64,000 nt of DNA from Halolamina rubra (GTDB lineage: Archaea; Halobacteriota; Halobacteria; Halobacteriales; Haloferacaceae), in NCBI RefSeq assembly GCF_000739555.1, contig NZ_BBJN01000025.1:1-64000 (forward strand). The letters run 5' to 3'. How positions within the stretch are numbered: the stretch's first letter is position 1; each line of letters starts with the position of its first letter. A model generated the notes under the pieces. The model did not search any database. It worked only from the letters and a program-made list of their open reading frames with translations, and was not told where the DNA came from. Shown here piece by piece: positions 36,546 through 45,706 of this stretch. The translations under genes were made by a program, and so were the position numbers.

Positions 36546-38135
36546 CTACTCCAAGTACCCTAAATCCGCGAGACGCTCCTCGACAGCTGTATCGTCCGTC
36601 GTTGCTCTATCCCCCGGGTCGAACTCAGGATACGCCTCCTGATCGGGTCCCGGGACGAACGACTGACCGTCCATCGTCTCGTCGGGAGCGACACCCATCG
36701 ATGCTAGGACTGTCGGTGCAACGTCGAATATCGTCGCATCCCGTAGCTCAGCTACGTCTGCTCCCTCGCCACTCACGGCGGCAATACCGTCGCGCTTGTG
36801 ATTATACGGCTCGGGCTCTTCCCACGTATCTCCGATCAACGAGGACAGGGAGTGTTCGAACTCCCGTGGAACGCAGAGGATGTCGACCGCTTCGTCGGCG
36901 TAGGGGCCGTAGATGTACTCCTCCCGTGGAGTGACCGATTCGAACAGGGGCTCGCCCTCGGGAGTCTCAATCTCACGGAGCCGCGTCATCAGCTCCTCGC
37001 GGGCCCTGTCGTATTCGGCGGACGGAATCTCGCCCTTCGGGTCTCGACCGGCGACGTTCATCCGGATGCCTAGTTCGGATGGTGAACGGAGGTAAGCCCG
37101 AGAGTTCGCGCGGTCGACACGCTCGCTCGCCGCGAAGACGGCTGAGACGGGGACGTGCCGTCCGACGAAGTCAGCGAGCCCAAACGCTTCGAGGATCGAT
37201 TTGCCTCGTTGGTAGGTCAGTCCGAACTTTGCGGCGAAGGCGGCTGCCCGAGCGATAGCTGGGTGCGTTGTCTCCTCGTCACCGACGAGCTTCTGGTCTT
37301 TCAACTGGAACCACGAAGGAACTGAGTCTCCATCCCGTGTCGTCACCACGTCACCTGATCCTTTCAGATACTCGTTGATCCGGAATTCGTGTCCGCTGTA
37401 CGGTCCCATCCCGTGGTCGCTCGCGACGATCACGGTGTCAGGTTCGCACTCGTCGAGAATCGCCCTAAGTTGGTCGTCGACGACTTCATAGATCGCGCGA
37501 ACCTTCTCGTCGTCGCCAGGGAAATCGTGGAAGACGGCGTCGGTCTTCTGGAACTGGACGAACCCGAAGTCCGGGTCGAACCGCTCGTCAAGGTAGCGAA
37601 GTGCTTGACCTCGTGATTGAGTGAGATCGAGGTAGGACTCGAACTTTGCGGCGTCGGATTGACTCTCGTCGGTCTCTCGAGGGGCGTAGACTCGGTAGTC
37701 ACCAAGTTCCTCACGTACGTCGTCCAAGAGTCCTTTAGGGTGGCATTCAGGGTGTTCCGGGGCGAGATAGCCCGGGATGAGCGCGCCGTCGAACGGCCGA
37801 GGTGGTGCGGTTACAGGTACGTTGACGACTGCACTCGTGTAGCCCGCTTCATCGAGATACTCCCAGATGGTGCGACGACGGACGTGGCTCGCGTTGACGA
37901 GGTCCCACTCGTATCCGTCGAACGAGAGAAAGTCGAAGACACCGTGTTTGCCGGGGTTGGTACCAGTATACATCGACGGCCAGGCGCTGGCAGTCCACGG
38001 CGGGATCTGCGACTCGAGCGGCCCGTGCTTCCCGTCCTCGAAGATTTGCCGGAGGTTCGGGAGTGCTCCCTCCTCGAACAACGGATCGAGAACGTTTGCA
38101 CAGGCCGCGTCGAGACCGACGAGGAGGGTTTTCAT
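36546..38135 (-). CDS. AlkP-superfamily phosphodiesterase/phosphomutase-like enzyme (AlkP-3)
   Basis: 529 residues. Opens MKTLLVGLDAACANVL (metal Asp). The nucleophile motif is PPWTASAWPSMYTGTNPGKHG, with the Thr of PPWT aligned to that of AlkP-1 and AlkP-4. QKTDAVFHDF and VIVASDHGMGPYSGHEFRIN complete the two-metal site. A mid-protein insertion of about 150 residues separates the last metal-binding segment (VAPTVLASMGV near the end). No export signal. Ends EERLADLGYLE. First gene of the minus-strand set AlkP-3, AlkP-2, AlkP-1, flippase, and divergent (101 nt) from the GT4 gene. Confidence 0.8.
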   Translation of the reverse strand: MKTLLVGLDAACANVLDPLFEEGALPNLRQIFEDGKHGPLESQIPPWTASAWPSMYTGTNPGKHGVFDFLSFDGYEWDLVNASHVRRRTIWEYLDEAGYTSAVVNVPVTAPPRPFDGALIPGYLAPEHPECHPKGLLDDVREELGDYRVYAPRETDESQSDAAKFESYLDLTQSRGQALRYLDERFDPDFGFVQFQKTDAVFHDFPGDDEKVRAIYEVVDDQLRAILDECEPDTVIVASDHGMGPYSGHEFRINEYLKGSGDVVTTRDGDSVPSWFQLKDQKLVGDEETTHPAIARAAAFAAKFGLTYQRGKSILEAFGLADFVGRHVPVSAVFAASERVDRANSRAYLRSPSELGIRMNVAGRDPKGEIPSAEYDRAREELMTRLREIETPEGEPLFESVTPREEYIYGPYADEAVDILCVPREFEHSLSSLIGDTWEEPEPYNHKRDGIAAVSGEGADVAELRDATIFDVAPTVLASMGVAPDETMDGQSFVPGPDQEAYPEFDPGDRATTDDTAVEERLADLGYLE

Positions 38136-38236
38136 AGTTCACCGAACCGGAGGACCGGGCAAAACGGTGACGGTCCACTATCCCACAACCGGACCAAGAC
38201 GGTGCGTTGAAGCCATAAGCCCTCGATTGTCCACAT

Positions 38237-39271
38237 ATGGACCCCGACACGGCCGACGTGGCGATGCTGTATCAGGATCCACACCCTGCTCACGAAGGGT
38301 TCGCCGACGCAGTCGGGGCAGACCTCGTGAACTATCGCGGTCGGGAGCCGAGTGTTTTCGGTGACTCGTTGGCGTCGGATGCGTACAACGGGCTCTCTCT
38401 CCCGGAGTACGACGTGTTCATCGTGGAGGGGTCGCGTCCACTTTACACTGCGGTCGCAAAGGCGTTCACGAGCGACGCAAAGTTTGTCTACCTCTGTGCC
38501 GACCACGGTCTCCACGCCCTCGGGAACGGGGAGTTCGAGGGCGACTCCGCGCTCAAATCCCTCATTGGGCGCTTTGGGACGCCGATGGTCCGCGCGGTCG
38601 GGAGCCGCACTATCGACGGCGTGATCGCCGTCTCGGAGTTCGCCGCCGAGTTCACCCGGCCGATCGTCGGCCCAAACACCCCGATAGAGGTCGCCCATCC
38701 GTTCATTCAACCAGCGGTGTACGACGCGCTCGGAACCGTATCGCCCGCCCTGGAGAGTAAGACTGCCGTCACTGTCGGCCGTGCAGCGCGCTACAAAGGC
38801 GTCGATCTCCTCGTCGACGCTTGGGAAGAAGTCCGACGGACCCATCCCGAGGCCGAACTCCACGTCGTCGGCGGAGGCCATCCTGAGGACTACGACCGAG
38901 TCGAAGGCGTCGAACGCCGGGGCTACGTCGAGTCGCTCGTCGATGCTTTCGGGCCGGCGTCGCTGTTCGTTCAACCTTCCCGGATGGACACGTTCCCCGT
39001 GAGCACGTTGGAGGCGATGCGGGCGGGCCTCCCCCCGCTCGTCACGGAAGGTGCTGGAACCCGATCTGTCGTCCGCGAGGTGGACGAAGAGTTGGTCGTC
39101 GAGGCCGACTCCGCCTCGATTGCACGCGGCGTGTCGCGGCAGTTCGGCAACTCCCACACCACGAACCGCCTTCTCGCCGCTCGCGCGCGGCGGATCGGAA
39201 GCCAGTTCGACGCCGACAGCCGGAAGGCAGCGTTTCGAAGCGCCTTCAGACGTGTTCTCGAAGGGTTTTAG
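38237..39271 (+). CDS. Family 4 glycosyltransferase
   Basis: 344 residues, GT-B fold. The C-terminal donor domain is clear: TAVTVGRAARYKGVDLLVDAW, AELHVVGGG, FVQPSRMDTFPVSTLEAMRAGLPPLVTEGAG (the E-x7-E type motif of GT4). The N-terminal acceptor domain is short and begins DVAMLYQDPHPAHEGFADA. Presumably adds a sugar to the dolichol-linked glycan in the cytosol; donor and linkage cannot be predicted. First gene of the plus-strand run GT4, AlkP-4, AlkP-5 (gaps 24 nt and overlap). Confidence 0.85.
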   Translation: MDPDTADVAMLYQDPHPAHEGFADAVGADLVNYRGREPSVFGDSLASDAYNGLSLPEYDVFIVEGSRPLYTAVAKAFTSDAKFVYLCADHGLHALGNGEFEGDSALKSLIGRFGTPMVRAVGSRTIDGVIAVSEFAAEFTRPIVGPNTPIEVAHPFIQPAVYDALGTVSPALESKTAVTVGRAARYKGVDLLVDAWEEVRRTHPEAELHVVGGGHPEDYDRVEGVERRGYVESLVDAFGPASLFVQPSRMDTFPVSTLEAMRAGLPPLVTEGAGTRSVVREVDEELVVEADSASIARGVSRQFGNSHTTNRLLAARARRIGSQFDADSRKAAFRSAFRRVLEGF

Positions 39272-39295
39272 CCACGCCCCGCGCACTTCAAAACC

Positions 39296-40837
39296 ATGAC
39301 TCTCTACGTCGTCGGGCTCGACGGAGCGGAGCCGTCCCTCCTCCGACGATGGGCCGACGAGGGCCACCTCCCTGCGTTCTCCCGACTGTTCGAGAATGGG
39401 GCGAGCGGTGGGCTGGAAACGACGCTCCCCCCGATCACGTTCCCCGCGTGGAAGTGCTACTCGACCGGAAAGACGCCCGGAAAACTCGGCGTGTACGAAT
39501 GGTTCGCCTTCGACGCTACCGGCCCGTCGATCGAGACGAACGACTCTGCGGACTTCCGCTCGCGGGAGTACTGGGACGTACTCGCCGACGGTGAGTACGA
39601 GCCAGCGACGGTGAACATGCCGACTACACACCCACCGAACACCGACGAGGGTGTGCTCTGTATCGCTGGCAGTCCCGCTTCCGAACGCGAGACGTTCACG
39701 AAACCCGAATCACTGAAAGACGAACTCCTTGATGTCGTCCCCGACTACCGAGTGAAACCCGAACTCGTCATCGGCGAAGCGAGCGCGGACGAACTTGTTG
39801 CCGAGGCGGAAGAGCTGATCGACCAGCGGTTCGACACGGCGGAGTGGCTGGCCGAGGAGAAAGGTGCGAACCCGATTCACTTCACGGTGTTCGTCACTGA
39901 TACTGTCCAACACCGTCTCTGGGACCGTCCCGAGCGACTGCGGGAGATGTACGAGCGCGTTGACGAACGTCTCGGCACGCTCCTGGACGATCCCGACGCC
40001 ACCGTCGTCTGCATGTCAGATCACGGTTTTACCGAGATTGAGACGGGGTTCTACCCAAACCAGTGGCTCGTCGAACGGGGTGATCTCGTCGGCGGAAGCG
40101 ACACGACACAAGGTGCGCTCGCACGACTCGGCCTGACCCGCGAGCGCCTGAAGCGCGTAGTGGACAGACTCGGGCTCGTGAACGTTGCCCAAGCGGTGGT
40201 TCCGGAGTCGGCACAGCGATTCTTCCCGTCCGAAGATGGTCGAACCGCGGTACAGGACGCGCCGATCGACTGGTCAACGACCAAAGCCATCTCGCTCGGC
40301 CGGGGTCCGATTTACCTGAACGACCGGGCATTCGCGGACGACGACGAACGGGAATCGTATCGCTCGGCGCTCCGATCGGCGCTCGAATCGCTCGAGACAC
40401 CGGACGGAACACCCGTCGCCGAAGCCGTCCACGACCCCGAGACGTTCTACTCGGGGACGTGCCCCCGGGGGCCGGACCTCCTCGTAGAGTACACCGAAGG
40501 TATCGACGCTCCGGAAAGCGTCGGTGGCGACGTGTTCGGGAACAATTCTGACTGGCTGGCAACCCACCGCCGAACCGGGCTGTTCGCCGCGGCGGGAGAG
40601 GAAATCGCGACAGGCGAAACGGACCTCTCAATCTACGACGTGGCACCGACGCTCCTGCACTTGCTCGGCGAAGCGGTCCCGGAGGACGTCGACGGCGACG
40701 TGCGTTTCGACGTTCTCAACGGGGAAGCGGAGGAGCGTGAGGTGGAGACTGGTCCACCGTCTGCAACAGACGCAAGTGGGGAGCGAGCGGGGGAAGAAGT
40801 GGAAGAGACGCTACGGGATCTGGGATACGTAGAATGA
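39296..40837 (+). CDS. AlkP-superfamily phosphodiesterase/phosphomutase-like enzyme (AlkP-4)
   Basis: 513 residues. MTLYVVGLDGAEPSLL carries the metal Asp; PPITFPAWKCYSTGKTPGKLG carries the Thr nucleophile; FVTDTVQHRLWDRPE and CMSDHGFTEIETGFYPNQWL complete the metal site. Closest in layout to AlkP-1 and AlkP-3. No signal peptide or membrane helix. The tail is EEVEETLRDLGYVE. 24 nt downstream of the GT4 gene; its last codon overlaps the start of AlkP-5 (ATGA), so the two AlkP products are made together. May process nucleotide-sugar, sugar phosphate or phosphodiester groups of the glycan precursor; not provable from sequence. Confidence 0.8.
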   Translation: MTLYVVGLDGAEPSLLRRWADEGHLPAFSRLFENGASGGLETTLPPITFPAWKCYSTGKTPGKLGVYEWFAFDATGPSIETNDSADFRSREYWDVLADGEYEPATVNMPTTHPPNTDEGVLCIAGSPASERETFTKPESLKDELLDVVPDYRVKPELVIGEASADELVAEAEELIDQRFDTAEWLAEEKGANPIHFTVFVTDTVQHRLWDRPERLREMYERVDERLGTLLDDPDATVVCMSDHGFTEIETGFYPNQWLVERGDLVGGSDTTQGALARLGLTRERLKRVVDRLGLVNVAQAVVPESAQRFFPSEDGRTAVQDAPIDWSTTKAISLGRGPIYLNDRAFADDDERESYRSALRSALESLETPDGTPVAEAVHDPETFYSGTCPRGPDLLVEYTEGIDAPESVGGDVFGNNSDWLATHRRTGLFAAAGEEIATGETDLSIYDVAPTLLHLLGEAVPEDVDGDVRFDVLNGEAEEREVETGPPSATDASGERAGEEVEETLRDLGYVE

Positions 40838-42183
40838 GCGTCCTCCAACGCTTCCCACGACTGAACAACCTCTGGATGGACGCAAAACACCGGATCTCGC
40901 ACCGATTGGCACGGCGGGAGCAGTCCTTCTCGCGGGAGTTCTCGATCGATGATCCGCGCCCCGTCGTCGTCGTCGTGATCGACAGCCTCCGCGTGGATCA
41001 CGTGAGTGAGTTTGGCTACGAACGGCCAACGACGCCGACGCTGGACGGCGTCGATGCCGCGGCCTTCCCGAACGCCAAAGCGCCCGCACCGTGGACTTTT
41101 CCGTCCGTTCCCTCGATCCTCTCCGGGCGCTATCCACACAACCACGGGGGCTGCTTCGACACCGATCCCCGCGACCTGTCCTCGGAGCAGTTCCCGAACA
41201 AACCCGCCCCAGAGGTACCGATGCTTCCCGACCTCCTCTCCGCGGCGGGCTACGAGACGGCGATGGTGACCGCAATCCCGATGGCCGAACGGGCGGTCGG
41301 TGATCGGTTTGACACCGTGAGCGTGAAGTATACTGATGCGGAGGAGCGCGTCGAGACGGCGATCGACTGGTTGCGCGGCCGCGATCAACCCTTCCTCCAC
41401 TTACAGCTGGGAGATCCACATGCGCCACTCGACATACCCGATCGGCACCGCGAAACCTTCGACGTTCCCGATATCGAAGGGGTTGAGGACTGGCGCTTCC
41501 GAGAGACGACCGACGGAGAGGGGTTCGAGGCCTACCGCGACGCACGAACCCGTGCCTACGACGCCTCGATAAGAGGATCAGACGATGCGCTAGGGGGCCT
41601 ATTTGGGGTCCTACCTGACGACGCCGTCGTAGTGGTCTGCAGTGACCACGGCGAGGCACTCTGGGACCATCCTGAACTCGAACGGGAACTGAACGAAGAC
41701 CCTCGAGGCTACTATGCGACGGACCACGGGCACAGCGTACTCGGAGAACTGACCGACGTTCCGCTCTGGATACGTGCACCGGGCGTGTGTGGGGATACCG
41801 AGAAAGTCTCGCTTATAGATATCGCGCCGACGGTTCTGACGGCTATCGGCGCGAAAGGGACATTGGAGGTCGACGGGACTCCCCTTCAGGGCGACACGAG
41901 GCAGCGGCCGCTGCCGGTTCTCAGCGAAGAGACCGGCTACGGCTACAACCAACGAGCGGTGTGGGTTGGGGACGAGAAGGGTGTCTCGATTCCAGAGACG
42001 GGGCAAGAACGGCGTTTCGACCTAAACGAAGATCCGTGTGAACTCGATCCCCGCAAGGGCTTGAACAGTTCTCTCAAGTCGGCGTTCCTCAAGTTCGATT
42101 TTGGTGAGGAATCTGGCGGCAAGAAGATGGAGGTAGATGACGCGACCAAGGACCGTCTGGAGGAGCTGGGGTATCTGGAGTAA
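40834..42183 (+). CDS. Sulfatase-fold AlkP-superfamily protein with Thr at the nucleophile site (AlkP-5)
   Basis: 449 residues. VVVVVIDSLRVDHVSEFGYERPTTP is the classical sulfatase-fold opening; the active-site segment is APWTFPSVPSILSGRYP, where true sulfatases have Cys/Ser-x-Pro-x-Arg. Thr and Val replace the Cys and Arg, so formylglycine cannot form and a phospho-hydrolase or phosphotransferase is more likely. CSDHGEALWDHPE and DHGHSVLGELTDVPLWI give the metal and His residues. A basic N-terminus of 35 residues precedes the fold. The C-terminus ends RLEELGYLE. ATG 40834 overlaps the AlkP-4 stop. Confidence 0.78.
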   Translation: MSVLQRFPRLNNLWMDAKHRISHRLARREQSFSREFSIDDPRPVVVVVIDSLRVDHVSEFGYERPTTPTLDGVDAAAFPNAKAPAPWTFPSVPSILSGRYPHNHGGCFDTDPRDLSSEQFPNKPAPEVPMLPDLLSAAGYETAMVTAIPMAERAVGDRFDTVSVKYTDAEERVETAIDWLRGRDQPFLHLQLGDPHAPLDIPDRHRETFDVPDIEGVEDWRFRETTDGEGFEAYRDARTRAYDASIRGSDDALGGLFGVLPDDAVVVVCSDHGEALWDHPELERELNEDPRGYYATDHGHSVLGELTDVPLWIRAPGVCGDTEKVSLIDIAPTVLTAIGAKGTLEVDGTPLQGDTRQRPLPVLSEETGYGYNQRAVWVGDEKGVSIPETGQERRFDLNEDPCELDPRKGLNSSLKSAFLKFDFGEESGGKKMEVDDATKDRLEELGYLE

Positions 42184-42271
42184 ATGCTGCCGCCATCCGA
42201 GGAAAGCGTTCAGCAGTATAATACACAGCCGTCTGGTCTACTGTCGGACCCCGTAACCGACGAAAATCAGT

Positions 42272-43177
42272 TCAGGACCAGAGGTTCGTTGCAGCACCGA
42301 GTCTCGCGGTCATGTCGGCGAGGAACTTGACGAACCCAACGGCGGAGTCGTTCGCAGCCCGCAGTTCGTTAAAGAGCAACAGCGGGAAGGCGAACAATCC
42401 GACAACTGATGGGAGGAGTGACCTACCCCCCCGTCCCCTAACCGACGCCTGCCCATTTCGATAGCGCTGTTGAAACAGCCCAACGAGTGTGTAATCCCGA
42501 AAGTGCCAGGCCGTGATGGGAATGTACGCGTTATCGCCGCTATCGAGTACGTTTTCTTGAAACGGTCGCTCGGATTCGAGATCACCCTTCGAGGTGTATC
42601 TGGTCGAGCCGATTGCATCGCGGCTGAATGCAACGTTCTGACAGCCAAACGTACGTAGCTCTACGCCCCCAATAGTCACACCGTCGTCCTGCTCCTTTGC
42701 CCACCCAAGTTGGTTCGTGCGTATCCGCTCCTCGTCAACTCGCGCAGCGAGGCGGTGTCGGACCGCCTCGTGCGGCCAGTTACTCCCCCCACACGTTACG
42801 ATGCCCTCGTTGCACTCGATAGTCCAGACGATGCCAGAGATCCAGTTCGGCGGGAGTATGCAGTCGTCGTCAGTAAACGCGACAATATCACCGGAGGCGT
42901 GATCTATCCCAAGATTCCGGGCGTGGGCACTCCCTCCTTCTGTCTGTTCGACACCCACGATATTGGGGAACCCATCGACTAGCCGCTTTACTTCGGGTGT
43001 CCCAGTGTGGACAACGATTATCTCGGCAGGCAGATACTCCTGTGTTTGGAGCGATGCGATAGTAGTCGGTATCTTGTGCTGACGGTCTTTCGTCGGGATC
43101 ACCACACTAACGTCCACATCAGCAGGTGGAGGATTTGGGGGGAAATCCGGGTTGTTAACGTAGTTCGGGATAGACAT
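42272..43177 (-). CDS. Family 2 glycosyltransferase
   Basis: 301 residues, GT-A fold. DVSVVIPTKDRQHKIPTTIASLQTQEYLP is the nucleotide-binding start; AFTDDDCILPPNWI holds the DxD metal motif; GCQNVAFSRDA and the ESERPFQENVLDSGDN segment are acceptor/catalytic base regions. A C-terminal hydrophobic patch (SLLPSVVGLFAFPLLLF) may associate with the membrane. Base composition is clearly less GC-rich than the core genes, as in the flippase, suggesting an acquired part of the glycan cluster. Probably last gene of a minus-strand operon beginning at 46848, 108 nt after the preceding gene. Confidence 0.85.
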   Translation of the reverse strand: MSIPNYVNNPDFPPNPPPADVDVSVVIPTKDRQHKIPTTIASLQTQEYLPAEIIVVHTGTPEVKRLVDGFPNIVGVEQTEGGSAHARNLGIDHASGDIVAFTDDDCILPPNWISGIVWTIECNEGIVTCGGSNWPHEAVRHRLAARVDEERIRTNQLGWAKEQDDGVTIGGVELRTFGCQNVAFSRDAIGSTRYTSKGDLESERPFQENVLDSGDNAYIPITAWHFRDYTLVGLFQQRYRNGQASVRGRGGRSLLPSVVGLFAFPLLLFNELRAANDSAVGFVKFLADMTARLGAATNLWS

Positions 43178-43285
43178 TTCTCATAAATAGCCAATTCGCG
43201 GCTCCGAATTAATTTTACCCTTGAAACGTACCACTCGTCGAAACGGAGAAGAAGAGGTTCGTAGGGGCGTTCCGCGTACAACGGC

Positions 43286-44638
43286 TTACTTGTAACCTAG
43301 TGCCTCCAGATGCTCATCGACCATCTCTTCTCCCTCCTCGATTGCCTGCGAACCCGAGCGCATACGCTCCATCTCCGCAGTATGCTGATCAAGTGCAGTC
43401 GCGAGTTCGGCTTCTGCAGCCACCTCGTCTCCAAGTCGATCATCGTCGGCCGTCTCTCTCGGGTTTTCTCGAACGTTAAACAGGTGTTCGCCGTCGTCAG
43501 CGTGTCTGAGCAGCTTCCAGCCGTCCGCTCGCCGGACGTAACACCGTCTGTAGTTTACGTCTCTCCCCACGTCACCGAACGCGAACTCTCGACCCTCCCC
43601 AGCCGCGAGTTCAAGCGCCGATTCACCCTGCCACTCGGCCGGTTGGTCGACCCCGACGCTATCGGCGAGGGTTGGGGCCGTGTCCAGTAGGCGAATCTGC
43701 CCGCCGTGTTCGCCATCCCGCTCGAGGCCGTCCAGCAGGAACGGCACCCTGATCGTCCCCTCCCAGAACTCGGGGGGATGGCCACCTTTCCGATGTTCAC
43801 CGAGGAGTTCGCCGTGGTCTGCGGTAAACAGCGTGACCGTCTCCTGGCGAACCCCTAGCTCCGCCAGCGAGTCAAGGAGCGTGTGGAACTGCGCGTCTGT
43901 GTAGGCACACTCCGCATCATATAGATCGGTCAGGACATCCCACTCCTCCCCACTCATCTTCTCAGGGTGGTGGGTGGCCTTCCGAGAGAGCGCACGACAC
44001 TGAGATACCGAGCGCGGCGAGTCGAGGAACTCCTCTTGGTACGTAACGGGCGCCTCGTACGGGTGGTGGACGTCCATGTAGTGCAGCCAAACGAACCATG
44101 GTTGCTCACGCCCCTCGATCCACTCGATCGCCCGCTCGTTCAACGACGCTGCACGTTCGTACTCGCTCTCCTTGCCAGTTGCTGCTGAAAGAGCGCCGTC
44201 GACCCGTGTGTAAACCGACTCGATCGCCCGGAACAGTGCCCCCTTCTTGTCCAGATTCGATTGCACGAACTGCTTCAGCCGCCCCGCTTCCGTCGATCCC
44301 GAGGCGTCGTGGAGCGTATCGAACCCGCGGTCGAAGTTGTAGTCACCAGACGCGAAGTGATTGTCAGTGAAGCCAGCAGTGTCGTAGCCCGCATCAGAGA
44401 GGTGCTCGGCGAGCGTTATGATCCCGTCCCCAGACTCAGGGATACCCAGTCCTTCGATACTGGCAAAGTGCCGTGAAGCATGGATCGCCGGGAATGACGC
44501 CGGCGTTGAAGGACCGTTCGCGACTGCATCGGTGAACGAGAGTGCTTCATCCTCGAACTCCGCGGTTTCGGGCATCACCCGCTCGTTCACCCGATCGGCG
44601 CGAAGGGAGTCCACCGTGACGAGGAGGACGTTCTGCAT
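43286..44638 (-). CDS. Sulfatase-fold AlkP-superfamily protein, non-canonical active site (AlkP-6)
   Basis: 450 residues. NVLLVTVDSLRADRVNERVMPETAEF is the sulfatase-fold start; the active-site segment is NGPSTPASFPAIHASRHF. Aligned to AlkP-5 the nucleophile is Thr (or the preceding Ser), and the conserved Arg is missing, so classical sulfatase activity is doubtful. FVWLHYMDVHHPYEAP and LFTADHGELLGEHRKGGHPPEFWEGTIRVPFLLDG give the other metal/His elements. C-terminus EHLEALGYK, a shorter form of the shared tail. No signal peptide. Between the GT2 (42272) and GT4 (44663) genes; 24 nt from the latter. Confidence 0.8.
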   Translation of the reverse strand: MQNVLLVTVDSLRADRVNERVMPETAEFEDEALSFTDAVANGPSTPASFPAIHASRHFASIEGLGIPESGDGIITLAEHLSDAGYDTAGFTDNHFASGDYNFDRGFDTLHDASGSTEAGRLKQFVQSNLDKKGALFRAIESVYTRVDGALSAATGKESEYERAASLNERAIEWIEGREQPWFVWLHYMDVHHPYEAPVTYQEEFLDSPRSVSQCRALSRKATHHPEKMSGEEWDVLTDLYDAECAYTDAQFHTLLDSLAELGVRQETVTLFTADHGELLGEHRKGGHPPEFWEGTIRVPFLLDGLERDGEHGGQIRLLDTAPTLADSVGVDQPAEWQGESALELAAGEGREFAFGDVGRDVNYRRCYVRRADGWKLLRHADDGEHLFNVRENPRETADDDRLGDEVAAEAELATALDQHTAEMERMRSGSQAIEEGEEMVDEHLEALGYK

Positions 44639-44662
44639 AAGGAAGGTACCGCTTGATAGGGA

Positions 44663-45706
44663 CTAAACGTTGTTGTACTTCGTTTCGACGCGATCAGTTA
44701 CGTCGCCCCACGTCACAAGCGCTGACCGGTCCGGGACGATATCTACGCCGGTTCGAACAGCGTCGGTAACGGTCTTCTGATCCTCGTTGGAGACGTCGAT
44801 ACAACTGTGGCGATCGATCCAATCGGTGAGTGCCCCCGAATCTCGAACCACACACGGCGTCCCCGCGGCCAACGCTTCCGCAACGGTCATCCCGTATGCC
44901 TCAAACTCCGACAACGTCACGTACACGTCCGCACCCGCGTATAGTCTCGGCAGCCGTTCGTCGTCGACGTAGCCGAGGAACTCCACTCGATCTTCGACGC
45001 CCTCCTCGATGGCCACCCGCTCCAGTTCCTCTCGATACGGCCCAGATCCAGCCACCAACAGGTCGTACGCCTCCAACTCCGGCATCGCTCTGATCACGTG
45101 CTGTACGCCTTTGTACTCCTCTAGGCGACCGACAGTCAGCAGGTACGGCCTGTCACGAACCTCCGGCTCCGCAGACGCGAACCGCTCAACATCGACGCCG
45201 TTCGGAATCACCGTCGCGTCGACGCCGAAGTCCTCCCGAAGCCGGTCACGCTCCCACTCACTCACCGCGATCACCTTGTCGGCCTGCTTGACCGCCCACT
45301 TCCCGAACGGGTGGTACAGCGACAGCAGTCGATCACGGAAGTCACTCGCACTCTCCCCGTGGTAGTGTGCCGTCACGACGAACCGCTGGTCGGTCACACC
45401 CAGCGCAGCGAAAAGCAGGGGAAACGAGTGGTAGTTGTGCGCGTGGACAACGTCCGCATCAGTTTTACGAATCGACGACGCGATACCCGGGGCGATGTGG
45501 AACGCCTCCCCTGGCGAAAACCCTCGATGTCGATGCACTTCGACGCCGTTTCGGAGCTCCCAGCCGTCGACATCCGGGCCGAGATCGGCGGTGTGGACAA
45601 CCACCTCGTGACCACGGTCGGCTAGTCGCTCGCTGATCTCCTTCACGTGCGTCTCGACGCCGCCAGTGTTTGGTGGGTACCGTGGAGTAACCTGCAGTAT
45701 CTTCAC
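44663..45706 (-). CDS. Family 4 glycosyltransferase
   Basis: 347 residues, GT-B fold. VTPRYPPNTGGVETHVKEISERLADRGHEV is the N-terminal nucleotide-sugar transferase signature; VVHAHNYHSFPLLF, TVIPNGVDVERF, LLTVGRLEEYKGVQHVIRAMP and VTLSEFEAYGMTVAEALAAGTPCVV are canonical GT4 elements (E-x7-E). The start is GTG 45706 (VKILQVTPRYPP), which overlaps the stop codon of the upstream GT2 gene (GTGA) and has GGAGGT about 8 nt upstream inside that gene. Cytosolic; donor sugar unknown. Confidence 0.88.
   Translation of the reverse strand: MKILQVTPRYPPNTGGVETHVKEISERLADRGHEVVVHTADLGPDVDGWELRNGVEVHRHRGFSPGEAFHIAPGIASSIRKTDADVVHAHNYHSFPLLFAALGVTDQRFVVTAHYHGESASDFRDRLLSLYHPFGKWAVKQADKVIAVSEWERDRLREDFGVDATVIPNGVDVERFASAEPEVRDRPYLLTVGRLEEYKGVQHVIRAMPELEAYDLLVAGSGPYREELERVAIEEGVEDRVEFLGYVDDERLPRLYAGADVYVTLSEFEAYGMTVAEALAAGTPCVVRDSGALTDWIDRHSCIDVSNEDQKTVTDAVRTGVDIVPDRSALVTWGDVTDRVETKYNNV

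Noticed and set aside
40834-44638. Calling AlkP-5 and AlkP-6 arylsulfatases
   Set aside because: Neither has Cys/Ser-x-Pro-x-Arg; Thr replaces the nucleophile and the Arg is missing.
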